A stretch of DNA of 64,000 nt from Cristatella mucedo. Taxonomy: Eukaryota; Bryozoa; Phylactolaemata; Cristatellidae. Position numbers and translations under genes: made by a program. Position 1 is the first letter of the stretch. Each line of letters begins with the position of its first letter. Positions 59,901 to 64,000 of this stretch are shown here, one piece after another. The stretch covers positions 1,287,501 through 1,351,500 of the forward strand of contig WPIO01000045.1 of the NCBI GenBank assembly GCA_009760855.2. Reading direction: 5' to 3'. The notes below the pieces were generated by a model, which worked only from the letters and a program-made list of their open reading frames with translations, did no database searches and was not told the DNA's origin.

Positions 59901-61973
59901 TTTGGATTTCTTCTCAGTCACTAATGGGTTTCAATTTGGCGACTGATTAGGCCAACTGTGACAGTAACCGGAAAGTCATGAAATCATATTCTTATCCTCT
60001 ATGCAGTATAAGTCCTTATCCTACTGATATGTAAATATATCCTCCAAAAGACTACAGGCAGGTTGCCATACATACGGTATATATATGTTACACACGCACG
60101 CATGCATGCATACACAAACGCAAAAGTATTTTGACGGTCCAGTATTGCTGGATGACAATTTTTTCCTAACCACTTACAGGACTGGAGCTGAGTTGCTGGT
60201 TCTGCCTGTTAATTGTTAGATGGCCAAGTACGAATTGCCATAATAGTCGGGCAACTTACGAACAGTATGCTCAAAATTAGCTAAAACCCTTTAAAATGGC
60301 TGTTTTGGCCTAATAGAGCCTTGAGCAACAGCCCCTTCATCAGTTGCACGATGCAGCCTCGAGGCCTTTACACGAATCGGAACTGTACAGCAAACTCATG
60401 CGGTCAAAGTGCTTCTACTTTATCAATTCCGAAGAGCATGGTTTCATACAAGATAGAGAAGACCGGGAGCCCTGAAAATGTAACACGGTCGGGCTGGCCC
60501 TCGTGCTGCCACTGGGTGGGAAAACACCATGCTTAAGTTGTATTAAAGGATCGTCTGGGAAGTGAGTTAGTGGTGACACTCTCAGAAGGCGGTTAGACGA
60601 GACTGGTATGCATTCTCGAGTTGCAAATGGAGAACCTCTTTTGTTGGCAAAGAACATGTTAAGTCGTTTACAATGGGCTAATGCTCTAATCCGCTGGACT
60701 GCTAACGATTGGGGTACGTTGGTATGGAGGGATGAAAGCAGATTTATGCTCTTTTCGAACAGCAAAAGAAGGCTTTACATGCATCGGCGACCCAACGAAG
60801 TCTACTCACCAAATTGCCTTCAGCCAACGGTCAAATTCAGAGGAAAAGATGTCATGGTATGGTGGTGCTTCCATAGAAATGTCGTGTCCGAGCCATGCAC
60901 CATATACTGTCATGACCAAAGACGTCTATGTAGACCTACTTCGGAGCTTAGGCTCCCAAATGTGCAGAGCTCGCCGATTTCATTCTGTTTTTCCTCGGCA
61001 GAAAGACGAAGAAGAGAAGCGCCGGCGAGAGGCTGAAGATGAGCGTCGACGTCGTGCGGAAGCAGCCGCACAGGCTGATGCCGAGCGACTGCAGCAGCTT
61101 CAGCAGCAGCTTCAGCCGCAGCTGCGACCGCAGCAGATGCAGCAGCAGATGCAGATGCAGCAGCAGGCCGAGGAGCAAGAGCGACTTGCTGCCGCCGAGC
61201 TACAGCAGCGTCGCCAGCAGCAGCAGGCAATTGCTGAGGCGATGTCTCACATGGAGAAGGTTAGTGATGGTCTTCGTCCTTGTCGCCGCCGGGTCTTGCT
61301 CCGGCTTTCCTTGCCCCTCCGGCTTGCGCAGAAAAATTGACCTCGCTGGACTGGTTGCTTTTTGTCATGCAGCAGGAGCAGCGCCAAGCCGAGTCACAGC
61401 GCCGTCAGCAGGAACAGCGCCAAGTCGAGATACAGCGACGTGCCGCCACAGCTGCAATTGCCCAGCAGCAACAACCACAGAGCCAAGCCAAGGTACTCGT
61501 CCCGCCATCTTGCCGCCGTCATAGCCCCTCTGTGCTTTAGGCCTGCTTGCTCGAGTTTTCTGCCACCTAAGACCCCCTCAGCTGAGCACATTGTCCTCAT
61601 AGCTGCATGCATGCTTGACTACCTGCAGGCTACATGTTGTTTGATGGGCCACTTGTGCATTTCTGGCTCTGTTGCTGCTTTGAGGCGGCTTTGTTGGTGC
61701 CATTGCTGTGAAGTTCTCCGCACAGCTTCAATGCAATTGCTTGCAGTTGCCGTCGACTGCCCAGTGGGCTAAATCAAAGCAGCCTAGCGCTATGCCAACC
61801 ATGGCCGGTGCAGTGCCGTCAGGACATCTGACACTAGCTCAGATTCAAGAGCAGCAGGAGGAGCGTGAGAAGCAGCGGCAGCGGCAGCTCGAGGTCATGC
61901 GACAGCAGCAGCAGCAAGAAGCCATGATAGAAGCAAATCGGCAGCAGCAGCAAAACAAGTCGTGGGTTCTCGC
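30211..61973 (+). CDS. GIGYF2: GIGYF1/2 orthologue: GYF-domain translational repressor (18 exons, 3' incomplete)
   Basis: Eighteen exons with GT-AG borders and compatible phases join to 3347 nt (1115 codons plus two bases). The order follows animal [16 protein letters not shown] start; canonical 4EHP-binding motif [13 protein letters not shown] (residues 53-65); SVNSF and an RGRGRG patch; a WRRAG segment; LPEW with TFDASGQF; a Ser/Thr/Pro-rich linker; the GYF domain (about 645-705; GPF, W, GYF signature); then Q-rich and E/R-rich coiled-coil exons ending near a KSW motif. Known role of the family: cytoplasmic scaffold that joins 4EHP (EIF4E2) and recruits partners through PPG-type motifs (ZNF598, TTP, TNRC6) to repress mRNA. 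Human GIGYF2 has about 1300 residues, so roughly the last 200 are unaccounted for. The symbol marks the family: one gene usually stands for vertebrate GIGYF1 and GIGYF2. Confidence 0.93.
30364..31014 (+). mobile_element. Tigger/pogo-like (Tc1/mariner superfamily) deleted DNA transposon
   Basis: 5' end CAGTCATCCCTCGCTACTT...TCGCGGTTTTTTGAA and 3' end ...AAACGAGGGTCGACTG form an inverted repeat (CAGTC-n-n-CCCTCG), preceded by the expected TA. The TCGCGG-type end sequence is typical of Tigger/pogo elements. An internal frame (30540-30630) ends in an acidic stretch ([20 protein letters not shown]...EEQ-stop), resembling a Tigger transposase C-terminus. 651 bp, so non-autonomous. In GIGYF intron 1. 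Confidence 0.75.
31015..31950. other. GIGYF intron 1, unassigned
   Basis: A weak antisense LINE A-like tail (ATCACTTTCTAAGCACTTTACATAG) occurs near 31215. A short plus frame at 31516-31713 is not supported as an exon by phase with exons 1 and 2. Confidence 0.35.
31958..32042 (-). mobile_element. LINE A 3' tail, antisense
   Basis: ATAATAATAATCATAATAATACACTTGATAAA followed by GAGAACAGTCTTTTTCTAGGCGCTTTGCA. Confidence 0.7.
32158..32306 (-). mobile_element. SINE2, antisense
   Basis: Almost identical to the copy at 17436-17578. The reverse complement has the same A-box/B-box arrangement and the AGATTAAGTTCTCTTGGGGCG tail, followed by (AAAT)n at 32150-32170. Confidence 0.88.
32310..33035. other. 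GIGYF intron 1, unassigned
   Basis: AT-rich with no exon or repeat recognised. The 3' part may be the body of the Tc1-like element that follows, too degraded to read. Confidence 0.35.
33040..33240 (+). mobile_element. Tc1-like transposase remnant (C-terminal end)
   Basis: The plus frame gives [21 protein letters not shown], the SPDLNPIE-x-LW signature around the third catalytic acidic residue of Tc1 transposases, and then decays. Only the C-terminal fragment is legible. Confidence 0.8.
33415..33540 (+). mobile_element. LINE A, 5' part of a copy split by LINE B
   Basis: Encodes [39 protein letters not shown], matching the 47 kb copy, and stops exactly where an antisense LINE B begins. Last five bases AGCAT. 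Confidence 0.85.
33541..34014 (-). mobile_element. LINE B copy inserted antisense into LINE A
   Basis: The reverse complement reads [30 protein letters not shown]...[29 protein letters not shown] and ends at GTTACAGAAAGAGATACATAC. A 474-bp, 5'-truncated copy. AGCAT at 33536-33540 is repeated at 34015-34019 as a 5-bp target duplication, proving the order of insertion. Confidence 0.88.
34015..34875 (+). mobile_element. LINE A, 3' part of the split copy
   Basis: Continues [31 protein letters not shown]...[14 protein letters not shown] and runs to [13 protein letters not shown], then the 3' UTR with AAAGCGCCTAGAAAGAGATTTGAG and an (ATT)n tail. Fewer stops than most copies. Confidence 0.88.
34890..35048 (+). 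mobile_element. SINE1, sense
   Basis: AGCCGTAATGGCCCAATAGGCAAGGCGG, B box GTCGTGGGTTCGAATCC, GCAAGCGGTGGTGATAGCCG and an AGATCAGC 3' end. Inserted at the ATT tail of the preceding LINE A. Confidence 0.85.
35140..35465 (+). mobile_element. LINE A-like 3' fragment
   Basis: [21 protein letters not shown]-like sequence, [18 protein letters not shown], then GAGTGCCTAGAAAGCAATCACATTCTTTTAGGGTGC. Ends about 175 bases before GIGYF exon 2. Confidence 0.75.
35639..35903 (+). CDS. GIGYF2: GIGYF exon 2 (4EHP-binding motif)
   Basis: Acceptor CGACATTTAG. The first base completes Trp 11, giving W-LRALSGG. The exon has a Ser/Thr/Pro-rich spacer, then the full YXYX4L-phi eIF4E-homologous-protein binding motif ([13 protein letters not shown]). 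It ends MTEEEQ at donor CAG|GTAAAG, phase 0. Confidence 0.93.
36903..37070 (-). mobile_element. SINE1, antisense
   Basis: CTAGCTGATTTAACAGCCTC at the start, the ACCACCGCTTGCAGTGG body and GAACCCACGACCTCAGGGCCG box in reverse. Lies in GIGYF intron 2, about 130 bases before exon 3. Confidence 0.86.
37200..37329 (+). CDS. GIGYF2: GIGYF exon 3 (RGRGRG patch)
   Basis: Acceptor TTATTTCTAG. Reads [12 protein letters not shown]...[18 protein letters not shown], matching the 'SMSVNS...RGRGRGRG...FYQRSF' block of GIGYF2. The donor is placed at AAT G|GTAGTT because phase 1 makes Gly with exon 4. The reading frame stays open past this donor but loses family resemblance. Confidence 0.85.
37455..37590 (-). 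mobile_element. SINE1, antisense, old
   Basis: Degenerate copy: GGCTTAGTTAACAGGCTCATTTATATAGCAGTAGAAGAGCC, then ACTCGAACCTACGAC. Assigned by order of motifs only. Confidence 0.55.
37595..38880. other. GIGYF intron 3, unassigned
   Basis: A LINE A/SINE2-like tail remnant occurs at about 37868-37918 (AAGGGATTTGGTTCTGTTGGGGCTTTGTAC). A 73-codon frame at 37938-38159 has no motif, and its phase does not connect exons 3 and 4. Confidence 0.35.
38887..38969. repeat. (GA)n microsatellite
   Basis: About 83 bases of uninterrupted AG/GA in GIGYF intron 3. Confidence 0.97.
39290..39480 (-). mobile_element. LINE B 3' end, antisense
   Basis: TATTTCCATCTGTAATTCCACAAAGTCATAAAGACC, the GCGCACTCATAGCCTAAGCGGC and CCAACAGACTTCGTCTCACG blocks match the LINE B copies at 1 and 33541. 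Only about 190 bases. Confidence 0.8.
39485..39555 (-). mobile_element. SINE1 fragment, antisense
   Basis: TGCAATACAGGATCGCCTGCCGAAGAACTCAAACCCACGACC is the central and B-box part of SINE1. It abuts the LINE B fragment. Confidence 0.6.
40187..40292 (+). CDS. GIGYF2: GIGYF exon 4
   Basis: Acceptor GGCTTCTTTTTTAG, donor GATGG|GTAAGA. Reads [12 protein letters not shown]...[13 protein letters not shown], which aligns with the 'HRSQSWEERG' area. Entry phase 1 and exit phase 2 fit both neighbours. Confidence 0.85.
40377..40633 (+). CDS. GIGYF2: GIGYF exon 5
   Basis: Separated from exon 4 by an 84-nt intron ending in a T-run and TAG. Starts [10 protein letters not shown], paralleling 'GDRRFEKPGRK' of human GIGYF2, and runs through NDSWRELK to [15 protein letters not shown]. 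The donor is GCTG|GTAACT, phase 1. The charged, Arg/Gly/Ser-rich composition is typical of this low-complexity region. Confidence 0.88.
41007..41043 (+). CDS. GIGYF2: GIGYF exon 6 (37-nt micro-exon, tentative)
   Basis: Acceptor GGCAGTCCAG, reads [12 protein letters not shown] plus two bases. It fits the 'AGSRRDGE' position and links in phase to exon 5. The 3' border is uncertain: the only donor giving the phase needed by exon 7 is the poor CT|GTTTGC. Confidence 0.5.
41206..41237 (+). CDS. GIGYF2: GIGYF exon 7 (32-nt micro-exon, tentative)
   Basis: Acceptor AGTTTAG, donor CCAG|GTGTGG. Reads [11 protein letters not shown] and leaves one base, which makes Gly with exon 8. Exons 6 and 7 total 69 nt, so omitting both keeps the frame. 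Confidence 0.5.
41396..41524 (+). CDS. GIGYF2: GIGYF exon 8
   Basis: Acceptor TATTCATTTGCAG, donor GATG|GTAGGT. Reads [19 protein letters not shown]...FGSEGGGGD, an Arg/Asp/Gly-rich segment matching the 'RWRPHS...FDFRDRDDERG' region of GIGYF2. Entry and exit phases are both 1. Confidence 0.88.
42161..42567. repeat. 38-bp minisatellite, about 11 copies
   Basis: Unit GGCCTTATTCTTTTCCCCTT plus ATTTTTATTTATTTATTT. Copies start at 42161, 42199, 42237, 42275, 42313, 42351, 42389, 42427, 42466, 42504 and 42542. The units are almost identical except one 39-base variant at 42427. In GIGYF intron 8. All three forward frames stay open because the unit has no stop in any frame. Confidence 0.96.
42570..43330. 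other. GIGYF intron 8 remainder, unassigned
   Basis: A GGGGGGGGAGGG run near 43090. A 119-codon frame at 42937-43296 lacks homology and is not linked by phase. Confidence 0.4.
43332..43573 (+). CDS. GIGYF2: GIGYF exon 9 (LPEW segment)
   Basis: Acceptor TAACTTCCTGCAG; the split codon gives [11 protein letters not shown]. The LPEW...[13 protein letters not shown] block is nearly the same as 'LPEWCLEDAEEEMGTFDSSGAF' in human GIGYF2. From memory, this part of the protein contacts DDX6. The exon ends TATKVE at GAG|GTATCA, phase 0. Confidence 0.92.
43968..44552 (+). CDS. GIGYF2: GIGYF exon 10 (Ser/Thr/Pro-rich linker)
   Basis: The longest exon, 195 codons, acceptor ATTCTTTGTAG, donor GAG|GTAGGT, phase 0 at both ends. 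Mostly a disordered Ser/Thr/Val/Pro linker. The last part ([19 protein letters not shown]) matches the helix 'LKHLEQQAEKMVAYLQD' that precedes the GYF domain in GIGYF proteins. Confidence 0.92.
44782..44865 (+). mobile_element. solo LINE A 3' tail
   Basis: GTGAAGTGCTTGGATAGCGATTTAGTTCTCTCAGGTTGCTATGC followed by TTATTATTATAAGTATTATT. Confidence 0.65.
44870..45865. other. GIGYF intron 10, unassigned part
   Basis: No exon or known repeat seen. Could include a degraded 5' part of the LINE A copy that becomes legible at about 45870. Confidence 0.35.
45870..48035 (+). mobile_element. LINE A, longest copy (L2/CR1-like non-LTR retrotransposon)
   Basis: Begins in the linker between endonuclease and reverse transcriptase ([27 protein letters not shown]), then [56 protein letters not shown] and [14 protein letters not shown] (the Y of YADD is a stop). 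A clean 272-codon C-terminal frame (46965-47783) runs from the DDTQLYL motif to WNSLPTC and ERNLKTPI. The 3' UTR ends AAAGCGCCTAGAGAGAGATTAAGTTCTCTGAGGGCGC and (ATT)n. Several stops: inactive. Lies in GIGYF intron 10, sense. Confidence 0.92.
48045..49500 (+). mobile_element. LINE A, second copy head-to-tail
   Basis: Starts at CTATCAAGGACATTGGAACG in the RT domain, about 10 bases after the ATT tail of the preceding copy, and repeats the same domains ([50 protein letters not shown]). Has lost part of the C-terminus and carries an inverted duplication at 49166-49387. Own tail at 49440-49500. Confidence 0.88.
49166..49387. repeat. ~86-bp inverted repeat with 49-bp spacer
   Basis: Arm 49166-49251 (GGAAACTTAACTATACCTAT...ACACTTGCATGC) is repeated in reverse at 49301-49387 with only a few differences. 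Both arms are LINE A C-terminal/3'-UTR sequence, so it arose within the element. Confidence 0.9.
49505..50315. other. GIGYF intron 10, 3' part, unassigned
   Basis: A short (ATT)n run at 49619-49640. No exon recognised before exon 11. Confidence 0.4.
50317..50643 (+). CDS. GIGYF2: GIGYF exon 11 (GYF domain)
   Basis: Acceptor GTTACATTTTTAG, donor AAG|GTATGG, 109 codons, phase 0. It encodes the complete GYF domain: [27 protein letters not shown] and the [16 protein letters not shown] helix. The GPF-(x4)-M-(x2)-W-(x3)-GYF signature that forms the aromatic pocket for proline-rich ligands is intact. Confidence 0.96.
50915..51057 (+). CDS. GIGYF2: GIGYF exon 12 (Q-rich)
   Basis: Acceptor GTGGTTGCAG, donor CG|GTAAGA, phase 2. 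Reads [17 protein letters not shown] followed by Gln/Ala-rich repeats, the counterpart of the 'LTALYQMQHLQYQQFL' region directly after the GYF domain. Runs of CAG/CAA codons. Confidence 0.88.
51175..51301 (+). CDS. GIGYF2: GIGYF exon 13
   Basis: Acceptor TTTTCTATTGTAG. The first base completes Arg; it reads [17 protein letters not shown]...SLLTKQYQ with donor CAG|GTACTC, phase 0. A helical Gln-rich segment with no catalytic motif. Its place rests on phase agreement with exons 12 and 14. Confidence 0.85.
51595..51672 (+). mobile_element. SINE1, 5' half of a split copy
   Basis: GTCGGTTAGTAGGAGTTAATGTGCTCACTCTTCACGACC, B box GTTGTGAGTTTGAATCCGGC and GGCGATCCTCTTTATT end at the centre of the SINE. 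The matching 3' half begins at about 52263. Confidence 0.62.
52001..52100 (+). mobile_element. possible Tc1-like terminal end
   Basis: TA followed by CAGTGCCATCCAGAAGTTTCGAC resembles the CAGTGCC-type ends of Tc1/mariner elements with their TA target. No matching opposite end was seen nearby, so this is a tentative solo end. Confidence 0.35.
52263..52348 (+). mobile_element. SINE1, 3' half of a split copy
   Basis: TTGCCAACTGCAATCGGTGCTGAAAGCCGTTCAGGCTCTTCTGCC then AGTAGGCTGTTAAATCAGCTAATATTTTT is the SINE1 3' half. Confidence 0.62.
52590..52797 (+). mobile_element. LINE A 3' UTR and tail
   Basis: Matches 47830-48030: CTGCCACAACCATATTTG, CTTGTGCATGTCAT, TTTGCAGCAAATGTAAAGTGCCTAGAAAGAGATTTTGTTCTCTAAAGATGC then (ATT)n. 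Confidence 0.82.
52798..53453 (-). mobile_element. LINE A RT fragment, antisense
   Basis: In reverse complement: [25 protein letters not shown] (degenerate [15 protein letters not shown]), [20 protein letters not shown], then LHWLP-like sequence near 52800. Heavily mutated; its 3' end meets the tail of the sense copy. Confidence 0.7.
53420..54200 (+). mobile_element. LINE apurinic endonuclease domain remnant
   Basis: Across frames it reads [23 protein letters not shown]-like and [14 protein letters not shown], then a GLTxHVNxPTH-like segment: the TETW and GDFN motifs of AP-type endonucleases of L2/CR1/Jockey elements. Probably the 5' region of a LINE A or LINE B type element; many stops. Confidence 0.68.
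54258..54287. repeat. perfect 13-bp hairpin
   Basis: GGAATGTCACTGC / TAGG / GCAGTGACATTCC. Perfect arms with a 4-base loop. Confidence 0.85.
54465..54972 (+). mobile_element. LINE A 3' end
   Basis: From the [15 protein letters not shown]-like segment through [14 protein letters not shown] to the 3' UTR with AAAGCTCCTAGAAAGAGATTGGGTTCTCTGAGGGCAC and an (ATT)n tail. 5'-truncated. Confidence 0.85.
55030..56045 (+). mobile_element. LINE B, sense copy
   Basis: Degenerate DDTQLY-like start, [21 protein letters not shown], then a clear [46 protein letters not shown] frame (55578-55859) and SLPHYL. The 3' end GAGTTACATACAGAAGGGGATAC corresponds to the LINE B terminus. Longest LINE B copy in the window. 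Confidence 0.82.
56050..57385. other. GIGYF intron 13, unassigned part
   Basis: Contains a strong hairpin (56865-56909). The surrounding 90-codon plus frame (56844-57116) has no recognised motif. Confidence 0.35.
56865..56909. repeat. 18-bp stem, 9-base loop hairpin
   Basis: CTTAGCCCATTCATGCCT / GCTGCTAGT / AGGCATGAGTGGGCTAAG: 17 of 18 positions pair perfectly, and the exception (A-G opposition) is a G-U pair in RNA. Confidence 0.9.
57388..57556 (+). mobile_element. SINE1, sense, well preserved
   Basis: ACCGTGATGGCGCACTAGGTAAGGTGG (A box), GTCGTGGGTTCGATTCCTGC (B box, perfect GGTTCGATTCC), GCAAGCGGTGGTGATAGCCG, GGCTGTTTATAATCAGC. Best copy for a consensus. About 80 bases before GIGYF exon 14. 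Confidence 0.9.
57639..57795 (+). CDS. GIGYF2: GIGYF exon 14
   Basis: Acceptor ACTTTTTGCAG after a 6.3-kb intron full of repeats. Reads [13 protein letters not shown]...[12 protein letters not shown]...INAHG, exit phase 1 at CATG|GTGGGT. The SLWGTS motif corresponds to the 'GSIWELQP' Trp-containing motif of GIGYF2. Confidence 0.87.
58225..58397 (+). CDS. GIGYF2: GIGYF exon 15
   Basis: Acceptor GGCATTTTGCAG; reads [10 protein letters not shown]...[10 protein letters not shown] and passes into a charged coiled coil ([19 protein letters not shown]). Donor CAG|GTAAGC. The SVWEL motif and the shift to an E/R-rich helix match 'GGSVWDLPL...EKAKAAKLEQERREAE' of human GIGYF2. Confidence 0.9.
58455..58535 (-). 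mobile_element. LINE A 3' tail, antisense
   Basis: AATACATTAGTTATAGCGCCATCTGAGAACCCAATCTCTTTCTATGCACTTGCACTG, directly after exon 15 in intron 15. Confidence 0.65.
58690..58905 (-). mobile_element. LINE A 3' end, antisense
   Basis: (AAT)n then GCACTCGATAAAGCGCCCCCAGAGAACTTAATCTCTTTCTAGGCGCTTTACAG, and the antisense of the CATGTCACCCCTAACCAT region. A little-mutated copy of the last 200 bases. Confidence 0.85.
58910..60320. other. GIGYF intron 15, mostly unassigned
   Basis: A SINE2 fragment lies at 59372-59450 (GGCCCAGTGGTTAAGGTGCTCGCCCC...GTCGTGGGCTCAAGCCC). The rest is AT-rich with no exon. Confidence 0.45.
59372..59450 (+). mobile_element. SINE2 5' (tRNA-like) part
   Basis: tRNA-related half with both boxes and a short piece after the B box (ACTATGTGAAGC). 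Lacks the LINE A-like tail. Confidence 0.72.
60330..60985 (+). mobile_element. Tc1-like transposase remnant (DNA-binding to second catalytic region)
   Basis: The frame at 60321-60536 has a Tc1-type helix-turn-helix end, [23 protein letters not shown]. After a frameshift, [51 protein letters not shown] (D-E-S catalytic Asp), [10 protein letters not shown] and [15 protein letters not shown] follow. A further frameshift gives TKDVYVDLL. The third acidic motif is absent. Ends just upstream of GIGYF exon 16. Confidence 0.85.
61002..61259 (+). CDS. GIGYF2: GIGYF exon 16 (coiled coil)
   Basis: Acceptor TTTTTCCTCGGCAG, donor AAG|GTTAGT, 86 codons, phase 0. [21 protein letters not shown] continues the E/R coiled coil, then turns into Q-rich [11 protein letters not shown] and [11 protein letters not shown] Tc1-like remnant ends just upstream of the acceptor. 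Confidence 0.9.
61373..61492 (+). CDS. GIGYF2: GIGYF exon 17 (coiled coil)
   Basis: Acceptor TTTTTGTCATGCAG, donor AAG|GTACTC, 40 codons, phase 0. [19 protein letters not shown] heptad-like Gln/Arg/Glu repeats, then [10 protein letters not shown]; the low-complexity helix of the GIGYF C-terminal half. Confidence 0.88.
61747..61973 (+). CDS. GIGYF2: GIGYF exon 18 (last exon identified)
   Basis: Acceptor AATTGCTTGCAG; reads [11 protein letters not shown]...[18 protein letters not shown] and ends [10 protein letters not shown] at donor GC|GTATGT, phase 2. It matches 'LPSSSTWGQQ...TLSLAEIQKLEEERERQ' through 'KLSGWGN' of GIGYF2. Reading on past the donor gives only Tyr-Val-stop, supporting the splice. 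The following C-terminal exons were not recognised. Confidence 0.88.
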
Positions 61974-61974
61974 G

Positions 61975-63000
61975 TATGTATAACTTTGTTGTACCACATA
62001 GCCACCCACACCAGCGATCCTCAGACACTGTCGTGCGTGTTTCAAGGGGGCAGGGTTCCCTTTTAGCACGAGCTCAGTATCTTTTCGCTTGACCAGTGCA
62101 GCAGCCTACCTAACGACAGTGCTTTTGCTGATCAATGGTCTGTTTATAGTTGACACATTGTTTAGCTTCACAAGTCGATCCTATCCAACCGGCAGTTTTC
62201 CAGTGTCTGTCTTAAGTAGCACTGATAATAAAAGTAATCGGCCAATAGCTGCCAAGCCAGGCTCCAAAGCACCTGGTTCACACGCCCAGTGTTGCTTGCG
62301 GTCAAGCAAGGCTATGCAGGGAAGTTGGTTGGTCGGTCAGTCTGGCCTGTGTGGACAAGTCTTACCAAGCCATTTTGATGGTTCCTTCCTGCCTGAGCAC
62401 GTTAGGATGTGTCTGCTTGTCGTTTCCCGAGCATATGTGACTCTTGTTTCAGCTCTACTTATCACTCATGAGATGCGATCCTTTGACCTCTACAAGTTCG
62501 GGCATATTGCTGCATTTGTGCTCAGTATGTTCACTATAGATTATCGTCCCCCGGGTGGACATGCCAAACCTTCTTAAGGCCTTATGAATCCTAAAAATCC
62601 TAAAGCAACAAAGCTCAGTTGCAACAGGTCATCTTCTCTCAATTGCCGAAGCATGATTGAATCTTTCGAATCTGAATTTCACCCACTGCGTTATTCTGGC
62701 CTGTGGTTTTGAAGAGTTTCATACATTCTTAAGTATGTGCCTGGCTTCGGGTACTCGGGATTTTGTGAATGGAAAATTCTCAAATGTCTTATCACAGCGT
62801 CACTTTAAGGAAATACACATCCTATCAATCATTCGTGGAATTTAGTCTTGCATATTGATTACACTGAAATGTAGTCTGTTGGTCCCCCTTATACTTACAT
62901 CTTAGGAGTTTGTCAGACTTGACAAGCATTGCATTTTTGAAACTCAAGCTTTTTGAGGTAATCAGAAAATCATAATGGCGTTTGTATGGCACCCTGGGAT
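61975..63000. other. downstream of the last identified GIGYF exon, unassigned
   Basis: AG at 62098-62099 with the frame ASLPNDSAFADQW could be the next exon by phase (one base completes Ala), but it is short and unverified. A 162-codon frame (62089-62577) has no recognised motif. Confidence 0.3.
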
Positions 63001-63700
63001 AATTTATTCTCTTTATAGGCATAACTATACTGGAAACTGGGCGTCACGGATGCACGGACCTCCTTTGCCATGGTATCCTTACCCAAGCAGGCCGGAGTTA
63101 TTTTACCTTAGTTGAAATCAGGTAGACTTGACTGTGAAGCCGTCTCTTTGGTTCAGGGCACCATTATTGTGTGCAGGTGCTACAGCAGATATGCTAGCCG
63201 AACCCATTTTAAAGGCTAGGTATTTCAATATCCGAGTAATACCAGGTTTTTCCACTGTAGGTTGGTTTTTTCGGCCATCAAAAATGCGAAAATTGTCAGC
63301 AGTTCATTAGGGTTAAGAGAGTACTGCATGCTGAAAGGCACGAAGAGTTCGAAGCACTGGTAAAGCTGTGTGTCATCTGCATAAAAATAAAATCTTACAC
63401 TGCTTGGTGATTATTGTCAAGAGGGAGATTATAGATCGTGCAAATAAGTGTACCAAGCACCATATCCCTGGGATACTCCATACTTGATTGGCTCCGGGGA
63501 TCACTGTTACTGATTGACAACACGGCTCTGAAGTAATCTCCTGAGATAGGACCTAAGCCATTGCAGTGCCAGTGTTGCCTAGGAGAGATAATAGCGGCTC
63601 CAAGTACCAAGCGATCAATGATATCAAGGCTGCCGAGAGATCCGGCACAGCCCGGTTCAGCTTTTCTGACAAGATCTTTATACACTCACGGCAGTGTTGA
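62965..63700 (-). mobile_element. LINE A-type remnant, antisense
   Basis: The minus frame 63685-63395 reads YKDLVRKAEPG...LGSLDIIDRLVLG...GLGPISGDYFRAVLS...EYPRDMVLGTLICTIYNLPLD, a decayed YNDLLRNAD, DHx[17 protein letters not shown] and YGVPQGSVLGPLLFTIYTLPL. KMGSASISAV follows, and a short GGCACCCTGGGATAATTTATTCTC tail lies near 62990. Confidence 0.75.
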
Positions 63701-64000
63701 CTCATTTGTTTTATTAGCATAGTTGGGTTAGTTTAAAAACCCATTGAAACTTAATTAGGTTTGAAGTTTTGATATGCAAGTTTAACATGAGTGTCACTAT
63801 TCATTCTACTGTCTTTTATGTGAACGGTAGTAATGAGTGAGCGAAAGTAAAAAGTTCTGGCTTTATTTCGGCTTCTGGCGATTTGAGGTATGAAGGGACA
63901 CAATTTGAGGCCAAGGGAACTTTTAATAGTATGCCTATCGGGAGAGCCCTGCCATAATGTTTATATTGATGCAAGAGTGCATAGATAAGTCACACACAAA

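Noticed and set aside
62089-62577. 162-codon plus frame after the last GIGYF exon, considered as the next exon
   Set aside because: Composition and content do not resemble the GIGYF C-terminus, and its frame does not match the phase left by exon 18. Only a short alternative frame at 62100 does.

Overview
The window is eukaryotic, most likely from an invertebrate metazoan. Its genes are split into short exons (32-585 nt) by GT-AG introns of about 80 nt to 6 kb. Most of the rest is transposable-element debris and long dinucleotide microsatellites. Nothing prokaryotic is present (no operons, Shine-Dalgarno sites or CRISPR arrays). A SPIN/URR1-like hAT element and tRNA-derived SINEs would fit a mollusc such as a freshwater gastropod, but that is a weak inference and the species cannot be fixed from this sequence.

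Two protein-coding genes can be rebuilt exon by exon. (1) Minus strand, about 19.7 kb down to 5.0 kb: a JmjC/cupin_8 oxygenase of the JMJD6-like class, with an N-terminal hydrophobic anchor. Four exons join in frame to 248 residues and end just after the first half of the double-stranded beta-helix (H-x-D motif present). The 3' exons, including the second Fe-binding His, were not found. (2) Plus strand, 30.2 kb to at least 61.97 kb: a GIGYF1/2 orthologue (GYF-domain translational repressor that partners 4EHP). Eighteen exons join in frame to 1115 codons and carry the 4EHP-binding motif, an RGRGRG patch, an LPEW segment, the GYF domain and Q-rich coiled-coil exons. The C-terminal end lies beyond the identified exons.

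Layout: 0-1 kb antisense LINE B; 1-4.9 kb microsatellites and a SINE1; 5-19.7 kb the JmjC gene, its introns filled with SINE1, SINE2, LINE A pieces and (CT)n/(GA)n tracts; 19.8-28 kb intergenic, with the hAT MITE, a 70-bp tandem duplication, SINE2 copies and a nested LINE A cluster; 28-29.5 kb a CpG-rich repeat-free stretch upstream of GIGYF; 30.2-62 kb GIGYF, whose introns hold a Tigger/pogo-like element, two Tc1-like remnants, LINE A and LINE B copies, SINEs and a 38-bp minisatellite; 62-64 kb an antisense LINE remnant.

Repeat families named here for convenience: LINE A is an L2/CR1-like non-LTR retrotransposon ending in an (ATT)n tail. LINE B is a second, related non-LTR family ending in a GATACATAC-type tail. 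SINE1 is tRNA-derived, with an AATCAGC-type 3' end. SINE2 is tRNA-derived and its 3' end closely resembles that of LINE A, suggesting a SINE-LINE partnership. No unambiguous new biological system was found. The best leads are the hAT element with a perfect 8-bp target duplication, the SINE2/LINE A shared tail, the apparently lumenal JmjC protein, and the two micro-exons of GIGYF.
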